Shown one piece after another: positions 1-4,960 of a stretch of DNA of 5,854 nucleotides. This DNA is from JBFLVN01 sp040758475 (GTDB taxonomy: Bacteria; JAGRBM01), in NCBI GenBank assembly GCA_040758475.1, contig JBFLVN010000233.1:1-5854 (forward strand). The letters run 5' to 3'. Every line of letters begins with the position of its first letter. Position 1 is the first letter of the stretch. Below the pieces are notes generated by a model. That model saw only the letters and a program-made list of their open reading frames with translations, was not told the origin of the DNA and searched no databases. Made by a program: the position numbers and the translations under genes.

Positions 1-1875
1 GAGAACTTCCCGAAGGGGTTTTCCGAGAAAACTCGGCGTTCCCTCTTCCCCGCCGGCAACCGCGGCCGAAATCGTCTGCCACGCCCCCTGCATGGCCGAA
101 GCACCCCAGTACATGGCGGGGGCGGATTCCGTCTCGTCCGTCGCAACGGCGGGCTCCGCCGGAGTCTCGACGGGTTGGTCGGGCGGCACTTCGAGGTACG
201 AGAGGACTTCTCCCGTAATTCTCGCGAAAACCGGGGCAGCCACGGCACCGCCCGTCACTTTCTCTTTGGGCTCGTCGAGCAGCACCAGGACGGCCACCCG
301 GGGCGAAGTGGCCGGCGCAAAACCCACGAACGAAACGATGCGAAGTTCCTGGGAATAAGCGCCCGTGGCGGGATCGATCTTCTGGGAAGTCCCCGTCTTT
401 CCGGCGACGCTGTAACCGGGAAGCTCGGCAAGCACGCCCGTCCCCTCTTCGCTCACGACCCCACGCATCACTTTTGTCACCCGGTGGGCGACGGATTCGC
501 TCACGACGCGGTCGCGCACTTCGGGAATCGTCCGGTGGATGACCTCGCCCATGGGATCGCGAACTTCCTTCAAAATCCGCGGGCGGAGAAGGACCCCGTC
601 GTTCGCAAGGGCGGACGTGGCGGAGAGGAGTTGAAGCGCCGTCACGCCAACACCCTGCCCAAAGGCCATGGTGGCGAGCGAAACACCGCTCCACTTGCTC
701 GGCGGAAGGAGAATCCCTTCGCCCTCCCCGCCCAGTTCGATTCCCGTGCGGCGCCCAAAACCAAAACGGCGGAGGTATTCGTAGTAACGCGATCCGCCGA
801 TCCGGTCGGCGATCTTGATGGAACCAATGTTGGAGGAAACCCGCAAGATATTGGCGGCCGAGAGCCAGCCGTGGGGTTTGTGGTCGTGGAACGTCCGGTC
901 GCGGACCTTGTACGAGCCGTTCTCGCAGAAGAAGATGTCGTCCTCGTCCACGGCGCCTGCATCGAGGCTCGCAGCCAGGAGGAAAGGCTTGAAGGTCGAC
1001 CCGGGCTCAAAGAGGTCGGTGACGATGCGGTTCCGGAAGCGGTCCTTCCCGTATTTCTCGAAGTGGTTGGGGTCAAACCGGGGTTCGATGGCCATGCCGA
1101 GGATTTCCCCCGTGCGGGGGTCCATGACGAGGGCGGCGGCGGCCTTCGAGCCCGTCTCCTTGCGCGCGAGGGCCGCTTCCCGTTCGGCGATGTGCTGGAC
1201 GGTCGCGTCCAGGGTAAGGACCACGTTGTCCCCCTGGAGGCGCTCCAAAGGCCCCATGCCCCGGGCCAGGATGGCCCGGCCCCGGGCGTCCCGGTCACCG
1301 ATCACCTCTTCGGGGCTGCCGCGCAGGTATTTGTCGAAAGCCCGTTCCGCTCCTTCTAGGCCCACGGAATCAATGCCGGCAAAACCCAGGAGCTGGGCCG
1401 CCCGCTCGCCGCCCGGATAATGGCGGCGGCTCTCTTCGATGAACCCAATGCCCGGAAGTTCGAGCGCCCGCACGTCCTGGATTTTTTCGGACGCCACGTG
1501 CCGGTCGACCCAAGCAAAATTCCGGTTGGATTCGGAGAATTTCTTTTCGAGGTCCTTCGCGTTCAGGCCCAGAACGCGGGCCAGTTTCTTCGCCGTGCCG
1601 CGCCGGTCCTGAATGAGAGCCGGCTGCACGAACACCGATTCGACGGGAAGACTGATGGCCAGTTCTTCGCCGTTGCGATCCAGGATCATCCCCCGGCGGG
1701 CCTGGAGCGTCACGCGGGCCGTGTGCTGGCGTTCGGCAAGACTTTCCAAGCGGTCTCGGGAACGGACTTGCAGGTCGTAGGCCCGCCACAGGACGCCGCC
1801 GGCCCAGGCCAGCATCACCGCCACCACGGCCCAGTGGCGGAGGCGCGCCATTTTCTCCCGGCGGGCGTCGTTCAT
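1..1875 (-). CDS. ftsI: FtsI/PBP3-type peptidoglycan D,D-transpeptidase with C-terminal PASTA start (3' end outside window)
   Basis: Septal class B penicillin-binding protein. It crosslinks peptidoglycan at the division site, anchored in the inner membrane with its catalytic domain in the periplasm. 625 residues are visible and the frame is still open at the window edge. A short basic cytoplasmic tail is followed by a membrane segment at about residues 15-32. The PBP dimerisation domain begins near an ARRGMILDRNG motif at about 60-70. The three transpeptidase motifs are intact: STFK with nucleophile Ser293 and Lys296, SSN at 347-349, and KTG at 493-495. After the catalytic domain comes an Ala/Pro/Glu-rich linker (566-612), then TPSFLGKPLREVL (613-625), which matches the start of a PASTA repeat. 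The ATG start overlaps the ftsL stop as ATGA and has a GGAGGA ribosome site 9 nt upstream. The PASTA domain resembles that of SpoVD and deltaproteobacterial FtsI. The gene position directly after ftsL favours FtsI over a sporulation paralogue. Confidence 0.96.
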   Translation of the reverse strand, partial: MNDARREKMARLRHWAVVAVMLAWAGGVLWRAYDLQVRSRDRLESLAERQHTARVTLQARRGMILDRNGEELAISLPVESVFVQPALIQDRRGTAKKLARVLGLNAKDLEKKFSESNRNFAWVDRHVASEKIQDVRALELPGIGFIEESRRHYPGGERAAQLLGFAGIDSVGLEGAERAFDKYLRGSPEEVIGDRDARGRAILARGMGPLERLQGDNVVLTLDATVQHIAEREAALARKETGSKAAAALVMDPRTGEILGMAIEPRFDPNHFEKYGKDRFRNRIVTDLFEPGSTFKPFLLAASLDAGAVDEDDIFFCENGSYKVRDRTFHDHKPHGWLSAANILRVSSNIGSIKIADRIGGSRYYEYLRRFGFGRRTGIELGGEGEGILLPPSKWSGVSLATMAFGQGVGVTALQLLSATSALANDGVLLRPRILKEVRDPMGEVIHRTIPEVRDRVVSESVAHRVTKVMRGVVSEEGTGVLAELPGYSVAGKTGTSQKIDPATGAYSQELRIVSFVGFAPATSPRVAVLVLLDEPKEKVTGGAVAAPVFARITGEVLSYLEVPPDQPVETPAEPAVATDETESAPAMYWGASAMQGAWQTISAAVAGGEEGTPSFLGKPLREVL

Positions 1876-2228
1876 TTGGCCGGGTCCTCCAAAATGACGA
1901 TCTGGCCCGGAAGGGGCGGACGCATGGCGAGGTCCTTGCGGGCGATTTCTTCCAGGCGGTTGGGGTCCTTGAGGCGGGCAAGGGAATAGAGGAGCCTGCG
2001 ATTCTCTTCGTCAAGCTCCTGTTCGTGTTGGCGGTTCTGGGAAAGCTTGTAGGCCAGCTCGATCCGCTGCATGCGGAGCCAGACGTACGAAAGCGAGAAA
2101 AAGAGGGTGAGCCCCAGAATGATGGAGAAATAAAGGACACCCGGCCCGCCGCGGGAGCGGGGCACCTGACGGCGCACGGCCCGCGAGATACGGGCGGAGG
2201 GGGCGCTGGCGGTGATGGCCGTGCTCAC
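1872..2228 (-). CDS. ftsL: Cell division protein FtsL (bitopic divisome protein)
   Basis: Small bitopic membrane protein of the divisome. FtsL proteins pair with FtsB/DivIC and help activate FtsW-FtsI. The 118 residues show the family layout. There is a basic cytoplasmic tail (1-29) and one membrane helix at about 30-51 with the core SIILGLTLFFSLSYVWL. A charged coiled-coil segment follows (about 52-86, rich in Q, E, R and L). The end is DPNRLEEIARKDLAMRPP (88-105), typical of FtsL/DivIC proteins. Sequence conservation in this family is low, so the call rests on topology, this C-terminal motif and position between rsmH and ftsI. The start is GTG at 2228, overlapping the rsmH stop as GTGA, with a strong GAGGAG ribosome site 6 nt upstream. 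The stop overlaps the ftsI ATG. Confidence 0.9.
   Translation of the reverse strand: MSTAITASAPSARISRAVRRQVPRSRGGPGVLYFSIILGLTLFFSLSYVWLRMQRIELAYKLSQNRQHEQELDEENRRLLYSLARLKDPNRLEEIARKDLAMRPPLPGQIVILEDPAK
1885..1890 (-). promoter_or_regulatory. Ribosome binding site of ftsI
   Basis: GGAGGA on the minus strand, 9 nt before the ATG at 1875. It lies inside the last codons of ftsL. Together with the ATGA stop/start overlap it fixes the ftsI start and suggests reinitiation or coupled translation. Confidence 0.75.
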
Positions 2229-3154
2229 GCGGCGCTCCTCTCGAACGCGACTCTCTCAAGGACACGGAGCTTGGCGCTCCGGGCCCGGGGGTTCTGCTCA
2301 ATTTCCCGTCCGGAAGGGACTACGGGGCGGCGCGTCACCACGCGGAAAGGAGGCTCGCTCTTCGCGCGCCCCGTAATCGGGTCTTTTTCCACTTCGGAGA
2401 GTTCCGCAAAACGGTGCTTCACGATCCGGTCTTCCAGCGAGTGAAAGCTGATAACCGCCATCCGCCCGCCGGGAGTCAGGCGAGAAGGCAGCGTTTCGAG
2501 AGCCTTTTCCAGGGCTCCGAGTTCGTCGTTGGCCGCGATCCGGAGGGCCTGGAACATTCGCGTCGCCGGATGGACGCGGGACCGGCCGGGGTAGAGCCCC
2601 TCGGCCAGGGCCGCCAGATCCTTGCAAGAACGGATAGGGCGGGCTCCAACGATGCGCTTCGCGAGCGCCTTGGCCTTTGGTTCCTCGCCGTATTCCCTGA
2701 AAATCTTTTCAAGTTCCCGCTCGCTTGCTTCGTTGACGATTTCGCCGGCGGACCTGCCACGCGAGGGATCGAGCCGCATGTCGGGAGAAAATTCGCTGGT
2801 AAATGAAAACCCGCGTTTTGGATCTTCCATCTGATCGGAAGAAAATCCGAGATCGAGGAAAATACCGTCCACGGATTTAATTCCTCTTTCATCCAGCACA
2901 CTGGCGCCATCGGCGAAACTCGAATGCACAAAAGAAACTCGCTCTCCCAGGTCGGAGAGATTTTCCTTCGCTCGCGCGAGGGCTGCCCGGTCGAGATCGA
3001 GGGCGATCACGCGGCCCTCCTTTCCCGCGCGTTCGGCAAGGGCCCGCGTGTGGCCGCCGCCGCCGAGCGTGCCGTCCAGACAGACGCCGCCCGGGCGGAC
3101 CTGGAGGAATTCGAGGGATTCCTCCAACAAGACGCTTTGATGAACGCTTCCCAC
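2225..3154 (-). CDS. rsmH: 16S rRNA (cytosine(1402)-N(4))-methyltransferase RsmH
   Basis: S-adenosylmethionine-dependent enzyme (formerly MraW) that methylates N4 of C1402 in the ribosomal decoding centre; cytoplasmic. The 309 residues match the usual family length. Visible family signatures: HQSVLLEE near the N-terminus (5-12); SAM motif I, DGTLGGGGHT (27-36), with the acidic residue at Asp53; DGIFLDLGFSSDQ (96-108), followed by RGFSF (114-118) and DMRLDPSRG (125-133); HPATRMFQALRI (195-206) and NDEL; and AVISFHSLEDR (233-243). The start is GTG at 3154, placed by the family's N-terminal pattern. Its ribosome site is mediocre: GGGAG lies 13 nt upstream, with a weaker AGAAG closer. It follows mraZ after 28 nt and overlaps ftsL by 4 nt, so it is an operon member. 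The part encoded by about 2781-2940 is clearly lower in G+C than the rest. Confidence 0.97.
   Translation of the reverse strand: MGSVHQSVLLEESLEFLQVRPGGVCLDGTLGGGGHTRALAERAGKEGRVIALDLDRAALARAKENLSDLGERVSFVHSSFADGASVLDERGIKSVDGIFLDLGFSSDQMEDPKRGFSFTSEFSPDMRLDPSRGRSAGEIVNEASERELEKIFREYGEEPKAKALAKRIVGARPIRSCKDLAALAEGLYPGRSRVHPATRMFQALRIAANDELGALEKALETLPSRLTPGGRMAVISFHSLEDRIVKHRFAELSEVEKDPITGRAKSEPPFRVVTRRPVVPSGREIEQNPRARSAKLRVLERVAFERSAA
2235..2240 (-). promoter_or_regulatory. Ribosome binding site of ftsL
   Basis: GAGGAG on the minus strand, 6 nt before the GTG at 2228 and within the 3' end of rsmH. A near-ideal Shine-Dalgarno here decides in favour of this GTG start for a protein too variable to place by homology alone. 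Confidence 0.75.
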
Positions 3155-3182
3155 ACGCTTCTGGCTTCTCCCGGCTTTGCCC

Positions 3183-3629
3183 CTACAACCCCAGGTCCGA
3201 AAGGGCCGTCGGGTTGTTGCTCAAGAACTCCTGATCTTCGGTGAGGGCCGCTTCCCAGCTCTTCGCATCCCAGATCATAAAAGTGTCGTCCAAACCCTCG
3301 AAGAGAATCTGCTTCTTGAGGCCCGCGCGCGCGCGGAGCTGGGGCGGGACGAGGATGCGCCCCTGCTTGTCGATGGAGACTTCCTGGGCCTGACCGAGCA
3401 CCACGCGCTCGAAAGCCCGCACGGCCGGATGGGTTTTGGGAAGGACGCGGAACTTTTCGAGCCGCTGCGTCCAGACGAGGAACGGGTGGGCGCGCACGCA
3501 GCCCGGGCGGTCGGGTGTCAAAATAAGTCGCTCGTCGTACTTGGAGAGGAGCACTTCCCGGAATTTGGCGGGAATGCTCGTGCGCCCCTTGGCGTCCAGC
3601 ACGTGCTCGAACTGCGAGCCGATGAACAC
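3183..3629 (-). CDS. mraZ: Transcriptional regulator MraZ
   Basis: DNA-binding regulator of the dcw cluster; in studied bacteria it binds repeats in its own promoter and adjusts expression of the operon. The 148 residues carry two SpoVT-AbrB half-domains, each with the family's signature: DAKGRTSIPAKFRE (12-25) and DKQGRILVPPQL (87-98). The length is typical for MraZ. I chose the GTG at 3629 because the protein then begins VFIGSQFEHVLDAKGR, like the usual MFRGxxEHxLDAKGR start. GGGGAG also lies 7 nt upstream. The frame stays open upstream to a TTG at 3743, but the extra 38 residues look like translated leader and match no MraZ N-terminus. It is the first gene of the minus-strand operon. Confidence 0.95.
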   Translation of the reverse strand: MFIGSQFEHVLDAKGRTSIPAKFREVLLSKYDERLILTPDRPGCVRAHPFLVWTQRLEKFRVLPKTHPAVRAFERVVLGQAQEVSIDKQGRILVPPQLRARAGLKKQILFEGLDDTFMIWDAKSWEAALTEDQEFLSNNPTALSDLGL

Positions 3630-3636
3630 GGCGCTT

Positions 3637-3642
3637 CTCCCC
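3637..3642 (-). promoter_or_regulatory. Ribosome binding site of mraZ
   Basis: GGGGAG on the minus strand, 7 nt before the GTG at 3629. It decides the start against the longer TTG-initiated reading from 3743. A stable-looking hairpin ends directly beside it. Confidence 0.75.
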
Positions 3643-3663
3643 ACCGTCCCAAAGAAGGACGGC
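3643..3663 (-). other. Hairpin in the mraZ leader, adjoining the ribosome site
   Basis: In the minus-strand transcript, GCCGUCC (3663-3657) can pair with GGACGGU (3649-3643) across the 7-nt loop UUCUUUG. That gives six Watson-Crick pairs and one G-U. The 3' arm ends directly before the GGGGAG ribosome site. There is no U-tract, so it is not a terminator. Whether it has a regulatory role is unknown. Confidence 0.35.
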
Positions 3664-3744
3664 ACCGGCGAAAACCCCGACACCGCGGAAGCCCATCGGG
3701 CCCAACTCCCGCGCGGCCCAGAAGGCCGTCCCGAACCCCTCAAT

Positions 3745-3796
3745 CCCAGTGGCCTTTAACTGTGGGATTTTATCCCACTCTTTACCACTTTGTGGG
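3745..3796 (-). promoter_or_regulatory. mraZ: MraZ-box cluster (putative autoregulatory operator)
   Basis: On the minus strand GTGGT (3788-3784) and GTGGG (3778-3774) are direct repeats at an exact 10-bp period, in the wider contexts AAAGTGGTAA and AGAGTGGGAT. A further TGGGA follows (3748-3744). On the plus strand TGTGGG occurs at 3761-3766 and 3791-3796, 30 bp apart. GTGGGATTTTATCCCAC (3762-3778) is a perfect inverted repeat with 7-bp arms. MraZ is known to bind tandem TGGG/GTGG-type repeats at 10-bp spacing upstream of its own gene, so these are likely its sites. The cluster overlaps the predicted transcription start, which fits repression. Confidence 0.55.
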
Positions 3797-3799
3797 TTT

Positions 3800-3829
3800 A
3801 CCATACATATAGTGCCCCGCTTTTGTCAA
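3800..3829 (-). promoter_or_regulatory. Sigma70-type promoter of the mraZ-rsmH-ftsL-ftsI operon
   Basis: A perfect -35 hexamer TTGACA lies at 3829-3824 on the minus strand. An 18-bp spacer separates it from TATGGT at 3805-3800, which matches 4 of 6 bases of the -10 consensus. Transcription would start near 3793, directly beside the MraZ-type boxes. The -35 is convincing. The exact -10 is less certain because the spacer is AT-rich near its end and contains the alternative TATATG at an unsuitable spacing of 12. Confidence 0.6.
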
Positions 3830-3900
3830 CGAGAAACCACCGCCGGACGGCTTTGGCAGGTCCAGATGAAAGGAAGATGAGCCAGCTATTAAAGGGCTTA

Positions 3901-3906
3901 ATTATA
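3901..3906 (-). promoter_or_regulatory. Isolated TATAAT in an AT-rich patch (weak promoter candidate)
   Basis: A perfect -10 hexamer lies on the minus strand inside an unusually AT-rich stretch (about 3887-3914) of an otherwise GC-rich window. The best -35 at a 17-bp spacing is ACGAAT, a poor match. It could be an upstream second promoter for the dcw operon or simply AT-rich spacer DNA. Confidence 0.2.
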
Positions 3907-3952
3907 TTTAAAGATGGGGCGAAATTCGTGGGGAAAAGTGGGAAGAACTCCC

Positions 3953-4927
3953 CTACTCGCCCAGGCCAAAAAATACTGCCGCCGCGCCGAGGAGGGCCGC
4001 TTCATCGCCCAGGGTGGCGGGGCGAATCCGAAGGCGCGAGCCCGGATACCGGAAAGCCCGGGCCTTGGCGACGCGCTCTAATTCCGGGAGGAAGAACCGC
4101 CGGGCGGCGGAGACCTTTCCCCCCAGGACAAAGAAATCAATCGAAAGGGCGTTCACGAGGCTCCCGACCGATTCCCCCAAGGCCCGCCCCACGCGAGCCC
4201 AAATGTCCAGGGCGACCGGGTCCTTCTGCCGGGCTGCTTCGTAGACGTCGTGGGCCGTAAGGTCCTCCCGCCCCGAAGGATGGCGCACGGGGTGGCCTGC
4301 CCGGGCCAAGTCCCGTGCCATTTGTTCGACGGCCCAGCCGGAGGCGATCGTCTCCAGGCACCCCGCAGCCCCGCAGTGACAAGGAATGCCGTTCGGATCG
4401 GCCACCATATGGCCGAACTCTCCGGCCATGCCCGAAGGGCCGTGGAAGAGTTTTCCATCCAGCACGAGGGCGCCCCCAACGCCCGTGCCCATCCAGATGG
4501 CCGCCGCCGTCCGGCGGCCCTTGGCCGCCCCCTTCCAGCATTCCCCCAGGAGGGCGCAGTCCACATCGTTGCGGACAAAAACCTCCCCGCCGCTCCATTT
4601 GGAGAGGGCTAGGGCCAGGGCGAAATTCTTCCATTTGGGGAATTGGGGGCATTGGGTGATGACGCCCCGGTGGGCGTCTACCCCACCCGCGACGGCGATG
4701 GAGACGGGAAGCCCTTTCCAGTCCCGAAGGCGCGCCGCGGCAAGGGCCCGCTCGAAGGTGGCCGCGAGAAGCTCAACCATTCCCCGGTGCGTCTCGCCCG
4801 GGCGGGAGCTCGTCTCGAAAAGCTGGAGGACTTTCCCCGTGCGGCTGACGACGCCGCACCGGAGGTTCGTCCCGCCGATGTCGGCGGCCAGCACGAGGCC
4901 TTTTTTCGCCATGGCACGTTTCTTCAT
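3953..4927 (-). CDS. ROK-family sugar kinase (glucokinase-like)
   Basis: Cytoplasmic ATP-dependent sugar kinase, most likely acting on glucose or a related hexose. The 324 residues are a normal length for the ROK family. The phosphate-binding motif DIGGTN lies at 16-21. The sugar/catalytic site RNDVDCALLGE (119-129) has the probable catalytic base Asp121. GTGVGGALV follows at 147-155. GEFGH (169-173) with CHCGAAGCLE (183-192) forms the ROK zinc site, His173-Cys183-Cys185-Cys190, and also supplies the sugar-contacting glutamates. FVLGG lies near the C-terminus. There is no N-terminal helix-turn-helix, so it is an enzyme rather than a ROK repressor. The start at 4927 has AGGA 4 nt upstream. An alternative ATG at 4912 (protein beginning MAKKGLVLAADIGG) would suit the family's usual short N-terminus, so the start is uncertain by five codons. 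The exact sugar cannot be read from sequence. It is divergent from the glycerate kinase and upstream of the mraZ operon. Confidence 0.9.
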   Translation of the reverse strand: MKKRAMAKKGLVLAADIGGTNLRCGVVSRTGKVLQLFETSSRPGETHRGMVELLAATFERALAAARLRDWKGLPVSIAVAGGVDAHRGVITQCPQFPKWKNFALALALSKWSGGEVFVRNDVDCALLGECWKGAAKGRRTAAAIWMGTGVGGALVLDGKLFHGPSGMAGEFGHMVADPNGIPCHCGAAGCLETIASGWAVEQMARDLARAGHPVRHPSGREDLTAHDVYEAARQKDPVALDIWARVGRALGESVGSLVNALSIDFFVLGGKVSAARRFFLPELERVAKARAFRYPGSRLRIRPATLGDEAALLGAAAVFFGLGE

Positions 4928-4960
4928 GGGGTCCTATTCTTTCTAGCGGCATCCAGGGAA
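4928..4960. promoter_or_regulatory. Divergent intergenic region between the ROK kinase and glycerate kinase
   Basis: Only 33 bp separate the two start codons. For the minus-strand gene, TTGTTC (4968-4963) and TAGAAA (4945-4940) form a weak -35/-10 pair at 17-bp spacing. Transcription would then start near 4933, giving almost no leader before the ATG at 4927 and about 20 nt before the ATG at 4912. For the plus-strand gene TATTCT (4935-4940) is a possible -10 without a good -35. The two -10 candidates share position 4940. All matches are weak. Confidence 0.25.

Larger units (their letters stand above)
3630..3952. other. Intergenic region and mraZ leader (323 bp)
   Basis: This is the only gene-free stretch above 300 bp. 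Reading on the minus strand, it holds an AT-rich patch with an isolated TATAAT (3906-3901), the mraZ promoter (3829-3800), a cluster of GTGG/TGGG boxes (3796-3745), and a GC-rich leader with a hairpin and the mraZ ribosome site. I see no small gene or RNA gene in it. The transcribed leader would be about 165 nt if the promoter call is right. Confidence 0.7.

Noticed and set aside
175..1359. A 394-codon open frame on the plus strand opposite ftsI
   Set aside because: It lies fully antisense to a protein with all three transpeptidase motifs. Its translation has no recognisable domain, and its length is explained by the high G+C of the region.
3630..3743. A longer MraZ beginning at the TTG at 3743
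   Set aside because: The extra 38 residues match no MraZ N-terminus, and the GTG at 3629 has a strong, well-spaced ribosome site.
3885..3915. Plus-strand promoter in the AT-rich patch
   Set aside because: TATATT (3903-3908) has no acceptable -35 at 16-18 bp and no plus-strand gene follows it.
3928..3953. Rho-independent terminator after the ROK kinase
   Set aside because: The minus strand can form a 5-bp stem (GGGGA/UUCCC, loop GUUC) followed by ACUUUU. The stem is too short, includes a G-U pair, and the U-run is only four and offset.
3790..4260. A 156-codon plus-strand open frame across the mraZ promoter and the ROK 3' end
   Set aside because: It is antisense to the ROK gene and very rich in Gly, Pro and Arg, as out-of-frame GC-rich DNA gives, with no visible domain.
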